DNA from: Polynucleobacter sp. | GTDB lineage: Bacteria > Pseudomonadota > Gammaproteobacteria > Burkholderiales > Burkholderiaceae | Reading direction: 5' to 3' | Length of the DNA: 64,000 nucleotides | Assembly: GCA_024642065.1 (NCBI GenBank) | Contig: JAHEBW010000004.1 | Location: forward strand, 1-64,000 | In this document: positions 9,564-19,970 of the stretch, in pieces | Numbering within the stretch: position 1 is the stretch's first letter | Layout of the letters: each line of letters starts with the position of its first letter | Notes under the pieces: generated by a model | The model's database searches: none | Seen by the model: only the letters and a program-made list of their open reading frames with translations | Told to the model about the DNA's origin: nothing | Made by a program: the position numbers and the translations under genes

Positions 9564-11504
9564 GTGACTATTAGCGACCCAATATATTCGCAATCATCGT
9601 TGTTAAAGCCAGTTGAACTTCATGGTCATGATCACCATAAAAAAGGCAGTATGGCTGCCTTGGTCCTCGCAGCGATTGGCGTGGTTTTTGGTGACATTGG
9701 TACAAGCCCACTTTACGCTTTAAAAGAATGCTTTAGTCCTGAACACGGTATCCCATTTAGTGAAGCTGCTGTTTTTGGCATCATTTCCATGATGTTTTGG
9801 GCGATTCTCTTAGTGGTTACCTTTAAATATGTATTGTTTGTGATGCGCGCAGATAACAAAGGTGAGGGTGGTGTTCTTTCTCTCATGGCTTTGGCTTTGC
9901 GATCGCTCAAGAATGGCAGCACATCTTATTTAACAGTCATGATGCTAGGTATGTTTGGCGCATGCATGCTTTACGGCGAATCTGTCATCACGCCAGCTAT
10001 TTCGGTTTTATCGGCCGTTGAGGGTCTAGAAATCGCCACACCAGAGTTAAAGCGATTCGTTATTCCTATTACTTTGACTATTTTGATTGCCTTATTTGTT
10101 ATTCAAAAATTTGGTACAGCTGCAGTTGGCAAATTCTTCGGTCCCATTACTTTAGTTTGGTTTATTTCACTTGCTGCTTTGGGTATTTATAACGTTTTAG
10201 ATAACCCAGAAATTTTTGCAGCGGTTAATCCAATCTACGCTATCAACTTCATTTCTGAACACACTTTGATGGCCTATATTGTGATGGGCTCAGTTGTGTT
10301 GGTTGTGACAGGTGTTGAAGCACTGTATTTAGATATGGGCCATTTTGGTAAAAAGCCAGTGAGATTTGCCTGGTTATTTTTTGTTTTACCAAGCTTGCTA
10401 ATTAATTACTTTGGTCAAGGTGCTTTGCTTTTAGCTAACCCAGAGGCTATTAAAAACCCATTTTATTTAATGGTCCCAGAGTGGGCTTTGTGGCCGATGG
10501 TTGCTTTGGCTACTGCTGCAACGGTGATTGCATCTCAGGCTGTTATCTCAGGCGCATACTCATTGGCTAATCAAGCGATTCTTTTGGGCTTCTTACCTAG
10601 AATGGGTATTCGCCATACTTCTGATGATGAAAGAGGTCAGATTTATATTCCAGTGGTGAACTGGTCATTGTTAGTGATGGTTATTTTTACTGTGATCGAG
10701 TTTAGAGAGTCAGGTAACTTGGCAGCTGCTTATGGCATCTCAGTGACGACAACCATGCTGATCACGACCATCTTGTTAAGTATCGTGATGAGACGAGAGT
10801 GGCATCTCAATCCAATCGTGATTGTTTGTTTAATACTTTCATTCTTGGTTTTAGATTTGTCATTTTGGACTGCTAACTTGATTAAGATTAAAGACGGCGG
10901 TTGGTATCCATTAATGCTTGGCTTGGTTTGTTTCCTTTGTCTCATGACTTGGTACAAAGGCCGTAAATTATTAAGAGAACGTATTGTTAAGGATTCAATT
11001 CCATTAGAGCCATTTGTTCAAGGCCTCTTGTCTCACCCACCGCATCGTGTTGAAGGTACCGGTATTTTCTTAACAGCACACGTGGACTATGTACCCGTTG
11101 CCATGTTGCACAACCTAAAGCACAACCGAGTTCTTCATGAAAGAGTTTTCTTTTTGAAGTTGAGTACTTGGGATGTGCCTTATGTGAATGACAACGAACG
11201 CCTCACCATGAAAGACATGGGTGGCCAAATTTACTTGGTTCGTGCGGTTCATGGATTTAAAGAGACACCAGATATCAATAAAGTACTTGCCTTAATCGAG
11301 GCTCAGTATCAGATCAAATTTGATTTGATGGAAACATCTTTCTTCTTAGCAAGAGACACAGTTGTACCTTCTAAATTGCCTGGTATGGCTTTATGGAGAG
11401 AGCGTTTATTTGCCTGGATGTTCCAGAATGCAGCCAAACCTTCTGACTTCTTTCAGATCCCTACCAATAGGGTTGTAGAGTTGGGTGCCAAAATTGAAAT
11501 TTGA
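9564..11504 (+). CDS. kup: Low-affinity potassium uptake protein Kup
   Basis: 646-residue inner-membrane K+/H+ symporter with about twelve membrane segments in the first 450 residues and a soluble C-terminal domain. The family signature [13 protein letters not shown] is near the N-terminus, and GGWYPLMLG is in the last membrane region. The start is a GTG with SD AAGGGAG 8 nt upstream; a nearby ATG at 9542 is out of frame. A His-rich patch (HGHDHHKK, about residues 20-27) precedes the first membrane segment. Monocistronic, with a hairpin 6 bp downstream. Confidence 0.96.
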   Translation: MTISDPIYSQSSLLKPVELHGHDHHKKGSMAALVLAAIGVVFGDIGTSPLYALKECFSPEHGIPFSEAAVFGIISMMFWAILLVVTFKYVLFVMRADNKGEGGVLSLMALALRSLKNGSTSYLTVMMLGMFGACMLYGESVITPAISVLSAVEGLEIATPELKRFVIPITLTILIALFVIQKFGTAAVGKFFGPITLVWFISLAALGIYNVLDNPEIFAAVNPIYAINFISEHTLMAYIVMGSVVLVVTGVEALYLDMGHFGKKPVRFAWLFFVLPSLLINYFGQGALLLANPEAIKNPFYLMVPEWALWPMVALATAATVIASQAVISGAYSLANQAILLGFLPRMGIRHTSDDERGQIYIPVVNWSLLVMVIFTVIEFRESGNLAAAYGISVTTTMLITTILLSIVMRREWHLNPIVIVCLILSFLVLDLSFWTANLIKIKDGGWYPLMLGLVCFLCLMTWYKGRKLLRERIVKDSIPLEPFVQGLLSHPPHRVEGTGIFLTAHVDYVPVAMLHNLKHNRVLHERVFFLKLSTWDVPYVNDNERLTMKDMGGQIYLVRAVHGFKETPDINKVLALIEAQYQIKFDLMETSFFLARDTVVPSKLPGMALWRERLFAWMFQNAAKPSDFFQIPTNRVVELGAKIEI

Positions 11505-11509
11505 TAAAT

Positions 11510-11531
11510 AACAGGGGATTTAACCCCTGTT
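11510..11531 (+). terminator. Probable terminator after kup
   Basis: AACAGGGG/CCCCTGTT, a perfect 8-bp stem with a 6-nt loop. The stem ends in TT and only one further T follows, so it is a weak intrinsic terminator. Confidence 0.6.
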
Positions 11532-11556
11532 TGATGAATAGCTTATCCTAGAGCCT

Positions 11557-12039
11557 ATGATTTCAAAAAGTCTTCTATTGACGCTCTTCTTTTCAATTGC
11601 TTCCTCAGCTTGGGCTGGTCCGGGTGAACAGTCTGAATTGGATGACATTGCTGCTCGACAAGAACAGCTGAATCTCAAGCGAGATTGGGCTAAATACCGC
11701 TTAGAAAAAAGTCAGCATGAATGTTATGACAAGTTTTTTACCAGTCGTTGCTTAGAAAAAGCCAGACTTCTACACCGTCAAGAAATTAAAGAGATTCGTG
11801 CTCAAGAAGTTCCCATGCATGATCGTGAAAGGGCTCTCAAAGCTATCTTAAAAGATGAGCGTGATGCTCAAAGAATCTCTGAGCGAGAAGATGCTGCTAA
11901 GGCAGAGAAGCGTGCTGATAACCTTAAAGCTTTTGAGCAAAAGCAACAAGATGAAGCTAAGCGTCAAGCTGATCTCGAGAAAAGACGAGCAGATTCTGAA
12001 AACCGCGCTAAAGAAAATAAGAAAGCTACACCTTTCTAA
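11557..12039 (+). CDS. Secreted coiled-coil protein of unknown function
   Basis: 160 residues. An N-terminal signal peptide (ISKSLLLTLFFSIASSAWAG) is followed by a highly charged helical protein rich in Lys, Glu, Arg and Gln. Two Cys (HECYDKFFTSRCL) could form a disulfide in the periplasm. The C-terminal 60 residues are almost entirely coiled-coil. The stop overlaps the radA start by one base, so the two are translationally coupled. I do not recognise a function; related short periplasmic proteins often precede radA in this group, as far as I recall. Confidence 0.75.
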   Translation: MISKSLLLTLFFSIASSAWAGPGEQSELDDIAARQEQLNLKRDWAKYRLEKSQHECYDKFFTSRCLEKARLLHRQEIKEIRAQEVPMHDRERALKAILKDERDAQRISEREDAAKAEKRADNLKAFEQKQQDEAKRQADLEKRRADSENRAKENKKATPF

Positions 12040-13403
12040 TGGCTAAAGTGAAGTCTGTTTATGTTTGTCAGTCTTGCGGCGGTATGTCTGCAAAGTGGCA
12101 AGGCCAGTGCCCTAATTGTGAAGCCTGGAACTCTATGGAAGAATCCGTAGAGGAAAATGCCTCCAACAGTCGCTTTCAAAGTCTTGCTAAGGCCGCTCCC
12201 AAACAACGTCTAGCCATCATTGAAGCTGAAGACTTGCCACGATTAAGCACTTGTATTGATGAATTTGATCGTGTCCTCGGTGGTGGTCTCGTGACTGGTG
12301 GAGTTGCACTGATTGGCGGTGATCCAGGTATCGGTAAATCCACATTACTTTTGCAAGCGCTAGCTGTTATGAGTGCAAGAGGCGATTCTGTTCTTTACGT
12401 TAGTGGAGAAGAGTCAGGGTCACAAATTGCTTTACGTGCGAAACGACTTGGGATCCAAGCACCAGATCTAGAGGTTTTAGCAGAGATACAACTTGAAAAA
12501 CTATTAGCTACGATTGAATCAACCAGACCTACTGTGGTTGTTGTTGATTCTATTCAAACTATCTATTCAGAGGCGCTTAGTTCAGCGCCTGGTTCCGTTG
12601 CGCAAGTTAAAGAATGTGCTGCCCAATTAACTCGCTTAGCAAAAGCTACGGGTGTTTGTATGATCATGGTAGGGCACGTTACTAAAGAAGGTAACTTGGC
12701 TGGTCCGCGTGTGCTTGAGCATATTGTTGATACCGTCTTATATTTCGAAGGCGATACACACTCATCATTTAGATTAGTTCGAGCATTCAAAAATCGTTTT
12801 GGTGCAGTTAATGAGTTAGGTGTTTTTGCCATGACTGATAAAGGCCTCAAAGGAGTTGCTAATCCTTCGGCTTTATTTTTGTCTCAGCATGATCAAACCG
12901 TTCCTGGATCATGTGTACTAGTGACTCAAGAGGGTAGTCGCCCATTGTTGGTGGAAATCCAAGCACTTGTAGATACAGCTCACGTTCCTAATCCTCGTCG
13001 TTTGGCATTGGGTCTTGAGCAACATCGTTTGGCCATGTTGCTTGCTGTATTGCACAGACATGCTGGCATTGCATGTTTTGATCAGGATGTCTTTTTAAAT
13101 GCGGTTGGTGGTGTGAAAATTAGTGAGCCAGCAGCTGACTTAGCCATATTGCTGGCGATTCAGTCATCGATGAAGAATAAAGCTCTACCTAAAACCTTGA
13201 TTGTGTTCGGTGAAGTGGGTTTGGCTGGAGAAATTAGGCCTTGTCCAAGAGGGCAAGAGCGCTTAAAAGAAGCAGCTAAGCTGGGCTTTACTCAGGCGAT
13301 CGTGCCTAAGGCTAATGCCCCTAAAAGCAAAATTCCTGGCATGGAAATCATTGCAGTCGATCGTATCGACCAAGCCATTCAGGCTGCTAGAAACTTAGAT
13401 TAA
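12039..13403 (+). CDS. radA: DNA repair protein RadA
   Basis: 454 residues. A four-Cys zinc finger (CQSCGG...CPNCEAW) is followed by a RecA-like ATPase with Walker A GGDPGIGKST, the RadA-specific KNRFG motif, and a C-terminal Lon-like domain (GGVKISEPAADLAI, FGEVGLAGEIRPC). It promotes branch migration during homologous recombination. The start overlaps the stop of the preceding gene (TAATG). Confidence 0.97.
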   Translation: MAKVKSVYVCQSCGGMSAKWQGQCPNCEAWNSMEESVEENASNSRFQSLAKAAPKQRLAIIEAEDLPRLSTCIDEFDRVLGGGLVTGGVALIGGDPGIGKSTLLLQALAVMSARGDSVLYVSGEESGSQIALRAKRLGIQAPDLEVLAEIQLEKLLATIESTRPTVVVVDSIQTIYSEALSSAPGSVAQVKECAAQLTRLAKATGVCMIMVGHVTKEGNLAGPRVLEHIVDTVLYFEGDTHSSFRLVRAFKNRFGAVNELGVFAMTDKGLKGVANPSALFLSQHDQTVPGSCVLVTQEGSRPLLVEIQALVDTAHVPNPRRLALGLEQHRLAMLLAVLHRHAGIACFDQDVFLNAVGGVKISEPAADLAILLAIQSSMKNKALPKTLIVFGEVGLAGEIRPCPRGQERLKEAAKLGFTQAIVPKANAPKSKIPGMEIIAVDRIDQAIQAARNLD

Positions 13404-13412
13404 GACGTTGAA

Positions 13413-14294
13413 TTAAAGATCTTCGGCTTGTATCAGGAGTACCTGATCATCGCCTGCTGAAACATCCAACCAAGTCACTGGAATTTCTGGGAATGCAGTT
13501 GAGAAGTTTTTGGCTTCGTTGCCAATTTCTAAAACAAGTGCACCTTCAGGCTTCAGATAATCTTTGGCGCCATGAATGATTTTTCGAACAAGGTCCATGC
13601 CATCTTGCCCACCTGCAAGAGAGATCTCTGGTTCTGCATGGTATTCAGGTGGAAGATTGGCCATTGACTGATCATTCACATAAGGTGGATTGCAAATAAT
13701 TAAATCAAATTTATCTTCATCATTTTTGGTGGGGATTGCTTCAAATAAGTCCCCTTGAAAAACTTCTATCTGCTCGCTAAGGTTATGACGATCTAAATTC
13801 TTTGCGGCTAATGACAGGGCTTGCATGCTGATATCTGCTGCACTGACTTCAACATCAGGACATGAAAGCGCCATTAAAATTGCTAGAGAACCGTTACCTG
13901 TGCACAAATCTAAAACTTTAGCATTGGGAGGAAGCCACGTTTCTAAGTGACCATCAACAATTAATTCTGCGATAAATGAACGAGGCACGATGCTTCTTTC
14001 GTCAGAATAAAAAGGTACCCCCATTAACCATGCTTCACCTAATATATAAGCCAGTGGCTGACGGGTTTTGATGCGGGTATCAGCCCATTGGTGAGCTTGT
14101 GTTTGTATCTCTGAAGAAATAGGGGTGTCTAAAGACTCAATGGCATCTTCAGGAGGAAAGCCTAAGGCGCTTGCAATCATCCATAAAGCTTCACTTTGAG
14201 CATCAATCGCACCATGACCATAACTCAAGCCCGCCGCATCTAATTTCTCAGTCAGTTGTTGCCAAAAAACTTCTAAAGTTATTTCAGTATTCAT
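13413..14294 (-). CDS. prmB: 50S ribosomal protein L3 glutamine N5-methyltransferase
   Basis: 293-residue SAM-dependent methyltransferase. The SAM-binding motif VLDLCTGNGSLAI and the catalytic NPPY (CNPPYVNDQSM) are clear. Following the NPPY, the segment LPPEYHAEPEISLAGGQDGMDLVRKI matches PrmB rather than PrmC (release-factor methylase); both belong to the HemK family. Convergent with radA, 9 bp apart; upstream of it on the same strand are dapE and dapD. Confidence 0.9.
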   Translation of the reverse strand: MNTEITLEVFWQQLTEKLDAAGLSYGHGAIDAQSEALWMIASALGFPPEDAIESLDTPISSEIQTQAHQWADTRIKTRQPLAYILGEAWLMGVPFYSDERSIVPRSFIAELIVDGHLETWLPPNAKVLDLCTGNGSLAILMALSCPDVEVSAADISMQALSLAAKNLDRHNLSEQIEVFQGDLFEAIPTKNDEDKFDLIICNPPYVNDQSMANLPPEYHAEPEISLAGGQDGMDLVRKIIHGAKDYLKPEGALVLEIGNEAKNFSTAFPEIPVTWLDVSAGDDQVLLIQAEDL

Positions 14295-14318
14295 AAATGT
14301 GTCGAATTGGTTAATGGC

Positions 14319-15476
14319 TTAAGCAATTAACTTTTCTAAAACACCTTTGTAAATATTTTTAAGTGGTTCAATGTCGGCTAACTCAACGCGTTCATTGATT
14401 TGATGAATGGTGGCGTTGCGAGGACCAAATTCAACAACTTGTGGACAGATCTTCGCTATAAAGCGAGCATCGCTTGTACCGCCTGTTGTTGATAGCTCAG
14501 CTGTAACATTTGTTTCCGCCTGAATTGACTCTTGCATAGCTTGAGATAAGTCACCCGGTTGCGTTAAAAATGGTTCGCCACTGAGATTCCATTCGATCGA
14601 GTAGTTCAATTGATGTTTCTTGAGGATCGCCTCAAGTTTCTCTTTCAGTTTGTCAGCAGTATTTTCAGTTGAGAAACGGAAATTAAAATCGACAACTACC
14701 TCACCAGGAATTATGTTGGTCGCACCTGTTCCTGCATGAATGTTAGAAACTTGCCACGCAGTAGGTGGGAAGTATGCGTTGCCATTGTCCCAAACTACCG
14801 CCGCAAGTTCAGCAAGTGCGGGAGCTATGAGGTGTATTGGGTTTTTAGCCAGATGAGGATAGGCAATGTGACCTTGAAGACCAATGACCTTTAACTTTCC
14901 TGAAAAAGAACCACGTCGTCCATTTTTGATCGTATCGCCTAATCGATCAACAGATGTCGGTTCTCCAACGATGCAGTAATCCAGTTTTTCACCACGCTTT
15001 TTGAGTTCATTACAGACAATCACTGTGCCATCATGAGCAGGGCCTTCTTCATCGCTAGTTAACAAAAATGCGATCGAACCTTGATGTTGAGGATTCTTGC
15101 TGACGAACTCTTCCGTGGCCACCACGAATGCAGCTAAAGATGTTTTCATATCAGCTGAGCCACGCCCATATAAAAACCCATCTTGTTGTGTTGGTTGAAA
15201 TGGATTAGAAGTCCATTGATCCAGAGGCCCGGTTGGTACAACGTCTGTATGGCCAGCAAAACTTAATAAAGAACCTTCTTTGCCTAGGCTACCTCTTTTG
15301 ACTGCCCATAAATTGGTAACTCGAAAATTATCTGGACCACTCATCATGGTTTCGCATTCAAAACCGATTGCTTTGAGGCGTGCAGCAATGAGGTCTTGGC
15401 AACCACCATCAGCAGGCGTTACGGAATTCTGAGAAATCAGCTGTTCAGTTAAGGCTAAGGTTGAATTTGTAGTCAC
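14319..15476 (-). CDS. dapE: Succinyl-diaminopimelate desuccinylase
   Basis: Metallopeptidase-fold enzyme of lysine and meso-diaminopimelate synthesis; removes succinate from N-succinyl-diaminopimelate. 385 residues. Metal-site motifs [23 protein letters not shown] and [12 protein letters not shown] are present, and [11 protein letters not shown] is near the C-terminus. It follows dapD by 22 nt, so two successive steps of the succinylase branch are cotranscribed. Confidence 0.96.
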   Translation of the reverse strand: MTTNSTLALTEQLISQNSVTPADGGCQDLIAARLKAIGFECETMMSGPDNFRVTNLWAVKRGSLGKEGSLLSFAGHTDVVPTGPLDQWTSNPFQPTQQDGFLYGRGSADMKTSLAAFVVATEEFVSKNPQHQGSIAFLLTSDEEGPAHDGTVIVCNELKKRGEKLDYCIVGEPTSVDRLGDTIKNGRRGSFSGKLKVIGLQGHIAYPHLAKNPIHLIAPALAELAAVVWDNGNAYFPPTAWQVSNIHAGTGATNIIPGEVVVDFNFRFSTENTADKLKEKLEAILKKHQLNYSIEWNLSGEPFLTQPGDLSQAMQESIQAETNVTAELSTTGGTSDARFIAKICPQVVEFGPRNATIHQINERVELADIEPLKNIYKGVLEKLIA

Positions 15477-15498
15477 AGATAATCTTTAATGAGTTGGT

Positions 15499-16332
15499 TT
15501 AGTCACGTAATAAATCGTTAATAGCTGTTTTAGCTCTAGTCTGAGCGTCTACCTTTTTAACAATAACTGCAGCGTACAAGCTGTATTTGCCACACGCTGA
15601 TGGCAATGAACCAGGAACAACTACTGAACCAGCAGGTACTCGACCGTAATGCACTTCACCAGTTTCACGATCATAAATTTTTGTACTTTGACCGATGTAA
15701 ACACCCATCGATAAAACAGCGTTTTCTTCGATGATTACACCTTCAACTACTTCTGAGCGTGCACCAATAAAGCAATTATCTTCAATGATCACTGGACCAG
15801 CTTGAACTGGCTCAAGTACGCCGCCAATACCTACACCACCAGATAAGTGAACGTTTTTACCAATTTGAGCGCATGAGCCAACAGTTGCCCATGTATCAAC
15901 CATTGAGCCTTCATCCACATAAGCGCCAATATTGACGTAAGAAGGCATTAAAACCACGTTTTTACCAATAAATGAGCCACGGCGAGCTGTAGCAGGGGGA
16001 ACCACGCGGAAACCACCCTTAGCAAAGTCTGCAGCTGTGTAATCAGCAAATTTGGTAGGTACTTTGTCGTAAAACTGTGGGAAACCACCTTTACCGTCAG
16101 CGCTCATCACCTGATTGTCTTCAAGACGGAAAGAAATCAATACAGCCTTCTTAACCCATTGATTTACATGCCATTTTCCAACTGATTCACGTTCAGCAAC
16201 TCTAATTGAGCCATCGTTAAGACCAGCTAAAACTGAAGCCACAGCCTCTCTAACCTCAGCTGGAGCAGCTGAAGGAGATAAATTGGCACGGTCTTCCCAA
16301 GCCTGATCAATAATGTTCTGTAGTGTTGCCAT
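15499..16332 (-). CDS. dapD: 2,3,4,5-tetrahydropyridine-2,6-dicarboxylate N-succinyltransferase
   Basis: Uses succinyl-CoA to acylate tetrahydrodipicolinate in diaminopimelate synthesis. 277 residues with a helical N-terminal domain and a left-handed beta-helix of hexapeptide repeats (for example [19 protein letters not shown]). I start at the ATG giving [12 protein letters not shown] because an AAGGA ribosome binding site lies about 9 nt upstream; an in-frame ATG 27 nt further upstream has no such site. Confidence 0.95.
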   Translation of the reverse strand: MATLQNIIDQAWEDRANLSPSAAPAEVREAVASVLAGLNDGSIRVAERESVGKWHVNQWVKKAVLISFRLEDNQVMSADGKGGFPQFYDKVPTKFADYTAADFAKGGFRVVPPATARRGSFIGKNVVLMPSYVNIGAYVDEGSMVDTWATVGSCAQIGKNVHLSGGVGIGGVLEPVQAGPVIIEDNCFIGARSEVVEGVIIEENAVLSMGVYIGQSTKIYDRETGEVHYGRVPAGSVVVPGSLPSACGKYSLYAAVIVKKVDAQTRAKTAINDLLRD

Positions 16333-16454
16333 AAATCTTTTTTCCTTTAAAAATAACAACTATTAAGCTTAGATTATATCGGTGAGGACAGAGAAGTGCT
16401 CCATAAGACTCTGCCCTTGGTATCATCACTAGATTCCATTAAAAGAAGTTAGCC

Positions 16455-19400
16455 GTGCGACTCAAATCAATCAAACTTTCGGGCTTTAAATCCTTTGTAG
16501 ACCCTACTCATTTCGAGCTTCCGGGCCAATTAATCGGCGTTGTAGGCCCTAACGGCTGTGGCAAGTCCAACATTATTGACGCTGTTCGCTGGGTTTTAGG
16601 TGAATCAAGAGCCAGTGAATTGCGTGGCGAGTCCATGCAAGACGTTATTTTTAACGGTTCTGGTCAGCGCAAGCCTGCTGGTCGTTCAAGCGTTGAGCTT
16701 ATTTTTGATAACACTGATGGCCGTGCTGCTGGTCAGTGGAGTACTTTTGCTGAACTTTCAGTGAAGCGTGTTTTAACGCGTGATGGCGCCTCTAGTTATT
16801 ACATCAATAACCAGTCTGTGCGTCGTAAAGATATTCATGACATGTTCATGGGAACAGGTTTGGGCCCTCGTGCATACGCCATCATTGGCCAAGGCATGAT
16901 CTCTAGAATTATTGAAGCTAAACCAGAAGAGTTACGTATTTTCTTGGAAGAGGCTGCTGGTGTTTCAAAGTACAAAGAGCGTCGTAAAGAGACTGAATCT
17001 AGACTTGAAGATACCCGTGAAAACTTGACTCGTGTTGAAGATATTCTTCGTGAGCTCACGCAGAATCTAACAAAACTAGAAGGTCAGGCTGAAGTTGCTG
17101 AGAAATATAAGCAGCTAAATGCTCAAATGACAGAGCAGCAACAGTTATTGTGGTTAGTTCGTCAAACTGAAGCAGGCAAAGAGCAAGAGCGTCACGCGAA
17201 TGCTATTCGCGATGCACAAGTTCAATTAGAAGAACAAACGGCTAAATTAAGGCATGCTGAAGCTGAATTGGAGGAGCTACGCTCTTCACATTACGCTTCA
17301 CAAGATTTAGTCTCAAGTGCTCAAGGTGAGCTCTATGAAGTTAACGCAGAAGTTGGCAAGCTAGAAAACGAAATTCGATATGTACAAGAATCTCGTGCAC
17401 GCTTGCAACAACAAATATCTGATTTGCAAGCGCAGCTATCCCGTTGGTCATCACAAGAATTGGCTGCTGCTGACTCTTTAAGACAAACAAATATTGATCT
17501 TGAAGCTGCAAGAGAAAATGAAGAGCGTTATCTCGAAGCGCTGCATGCCGTTCAGGAAAAAATTCCTGCGCATGAAGTGACTTATTTAGAGGCTCAAAAA
17601 GCTCTTGATGTAGCAAGACAAGCAGTTTCTTCGACTGATCAACGCCTAGCTAGTTTGGCAGAGAGAGTTTTAGCTGCTGGTCGTCAGCTAGATCAATTGC
17701 ATCAAAGACAAGAACGTTTGAAAGCTGATTTAGGATCTTTGGTTCAGCCAGATGCCGAGGCATTGAGTCTTGCCACAGATCGTCAAACAATGGCTCAGCG
17801 CAAAGCTGATGAAGCTCAACAGATTTCAGAGGAAGCGCAAGCAAAAGTTCCTGAAACTGATGCTGCTCGTCATACTGCACAGCAAACATTGCAAGAATCT
17901 TCTGCAGCTTTAAGTCAGACGCAAGCAAGATTAAGTGCGCTCCAGGCCTTACAAGAAAAAGTTCAATCTCAGGCCAAAGTTGGTCCATGGTTAGAACAAA
18001 AAGGCTTGAATAAAAAGCAACGCTTATGGCAAGACATTAATGTTGAAAAAGGTTGGGAAACAGGTCTTGAAGCAGTTTTGCGAGAACGTGTTACGGCCTT
18101 ACAAGCAACAGACCTTAGTGAGGCTATTCGTTTGGCTCAGGATGCGCCGCCATCTCGTTTAGCGTTCTACTCAAGTCATGCGGTGAGTCACTCTGACTCC
18201 AATGCGAATGGTTTGACTAGTTTGATGAGTCGCGTGCAAATCAAAGATAACGCTATTCGAACTGTAGTTCAAGAATGGTTGGGCCATGTTTACATAGCTG
18301 ACAATCTTGATGATGCTATGCGCCGCAGAGAACAATTACCGCAAGGTGGTGTTCTAGTCGTTAAAGAAGGACATATTGTTAGTCGTGTGAGTTTGCAGCT
18401 TTATGCCGAGGACTCAGAGCAGGCTGGTTTACTTGCTCGCGGTCAAGAAATTGAAAACTTAGATCTTCAACTAAAGGCCCAGCAGTTAATTTTGGACGAA
18501 GCTCAAAGTAATGCTTCGCATACTCAATACGCTTACCAACAAGCTCAACAAATTGCTCAAGAAGCAAGACAGACAGCTGAGCAAGCTGTTCGTGAGGCTC
18601 ATAACTTAGAGGTTGAGCGATTACAGTTAGCCCAGGCGGATGAAAAATACAGAATTCGTGCTGAACAAATTAATCAAGAGTTACAAGAATTAACTCAGCA
18701 AGCGAATGAACTCCAGTCTGCGAGAGATGAGGGCCAAGGTCAATTGGACCAAGCTCAAGAAGAAAAGGGCGCTCATGGAGATAGCTTAGCGTCTGCGCAA
18801 GACACCTATCAAGCAGCTCAACACGTTCTAGAGCAAGCTAGAGAAGCTTTGAGATTATCAGAGCGCGAAGCCAGTGAAGCCTCTTATACAACTAGAACGT
18901 TAGCTCAGCGCATCACTGACTTAACACGTGATCAGCAATCAGCTCAGCAGCAAGTTTCTGATATTCAAGTCAGTTTAGGTAACTCTCAAGAAGAGCTACA
19001 TACTTTGTCTGATGAAGTGGCTCAAGAGTCTTTACAAGGACTATTGATTCAAAGAAGTGCTAAAGAAGCTGCCTTGGCTAATGCCAGAACTGAAATGGAC
19101 GCTATTTCTCACCGCTTGCGTGAGGGTGATGAATCTCGTTTAACCATTGAACGTAGTTTGCAGCCATTGCGCGATAAAGCAATGGAGCTTCAATTGAAAG
19201 AGCAGGCTGCTCGACTCAACGTTGAGCAGTTTGCAACTATGTTGATGGATGCAGAAGCAAATATTGAAGAGTTGAAAGCTCGCTTAACGCCAGACTTAAA
19301 AGTTAGCGGCTTGCAATCAGAGGTGAATAAGCTCAATCAAGAGATTCAAGGTCTTGGTCCTGTGAATATGGCGGCGCTTGAAGAATTGGCTAGCGCTCAA

Positions 19401-19970
19401 GAACGCAAGACATTCTTGGATGCTCAATCAGCTGACTTGAATGAAGCTATTAACACTTTAACTGATGCGATTCATCAGATTGATGGCGAAACAAGAGAAT
19501 TATTGCAAGGTACATTCGATCAAGTTAACGAACATTTCGCAAAACTATTCCCCGATTTATTTGGTGGCGGTAATGCGAAATTGGTGATGACTGGTGAAGA
19601 GATTCTTGATTCAGGCGTTCAGGTGATGGCTCAGCCACCTGGAAAGAAAAACTCAACAATTCATTTGTTATCAGGTGGCGAAAAGGCGCTTACGGCGATT
19701 GCCTTGGTCTTCTCATTGTTCCAGTTGAATCCAGCACCGTTCTGTTTGCTCGACGAGGTTGATGCACCGTTGGATGATGCTAATACAGGTCGTTATGCTG
19801 ATATGGTGGCGCGTATGTCTAAAAATACACAGTTTGTATTTATTTCTCATAACAAGATCACCATGGAAATTGCTCATCAATTAATTGGTGTAACTATGCA
19901 AGAGCAGGGTGTTTCAAGGATTGTTGCTGTTGACTTGGAAGCTGCGGCAAACTTGGTGGAGGCCGCTTAA
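16455..19970 (+). CDS. smc: Chromosome segregation protein SMC
   Basis: 1171 residues, normal for bacterial SMC. N-terminal Walker A (GPNGCGKSN), two long coiled-coil arms, a hinge domain around residues 510-640 (INVEKGWETGLEAVLRERV onward), and a C-terminal head with the ABC signature LSGGEKALTAIAL and Walker B FCLLDEVDAPLDDAN. The start is GTG (MRLKSIKLSGFKSF). It shares a base with zipA (TAATG), linking chromosome organisation and division genes. scpA/scpB are not in this window. Confidence 0.97.
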   Translation: MRLKSIKLSGFKSFVDPTHFELPGQLIGVVGPNGCGKSNIIDAVRWVLGESRASELRGESMQDVIFNGSGQRKPAGRSSVELIFDNTDGRAAGQWSTFAELSVKRVLTRDGASSYYINNQSVRRKDIHDMFMGTGLGPRAYAIIGQGMISRIIEAKPEELRIFLEEAAGVSKYKERRKETESRLEDTRENLTRVEDILRELTQNLTKLEGQAEVAEKYKQLNAQMTEQQQLLWLVRQTEAGKEQERHANAIRDAQVQLEEQTAKLRHAEAELEELRSSHYASQDLVSSAQGELYEVNAEVGKLENEIRYVQESRARLQQQISDLQAQLSRWSSQELAAADSLRQTNIDLEAARENEERYLEALHAVQEKIPAHEVTYLEAQKALDVARQAVSSTDQRLASLAERVLAAGRQLDQLHQRQERLKADLGSLVQPDAEALSLATDRQTMAQRKADEAQQISEEAQAKVPETDAARHTAQQTLQESSAALSQTQARLSALQALQEKVQSQAKVGPWLEQKGLNKKQRLWQDINVEKGWETGLEAVLRERVTALQATDLSEAIRLAQDAPPSRLAFYSSHAVSHSDSNANGLTSLMSRVQIKDNAIRTVVQEWLGHVYIADNLDDAMRRREQLPQGGVLVVKEGHIVSRVSLQLYAEDSEQAGLLARGQEIENLDLQLKAQQLILDEAQSNASHTQYAYQQAQQIAQEARQTAEQAVREAHNLEVERLQLAQADEKYRIRAEQINQELQELTQQANELQSARDEGQGQLDQAQEEKGAHGDSLASAQDTYQAAQHVLEQAREALRLSEREASEASYTTRTLAQRITDLTRDQQSAQQQVSDIQVSLGNSQEELHTLSDEVAQESLQGLLIQRSAKEAALANARTEMDAISHRLREGDESRLTIERSLQPLRDKAMELQLKEQAARLNVEQFATMLMDAEANIEELKARLTPDLKVSGLQSEVNKLNQEIQGLGPVNMAALEELASAQERKTFLDAQSADLNEAINTLTDAIHQIDGETRELLQGTFDQVNEHFAKLFPDLFGGGNAKLVMTGEEILDSGVQVMAQPPGKKNSTIHLLSGGEKALTAIALVFSLFQLNPAPFCLLDEVDAPLDDANTGRYADMVARMSKNTQFVFISHNKITMEIAHQLIGVTMQEQGVSRIVAVDLEAAANLVEAA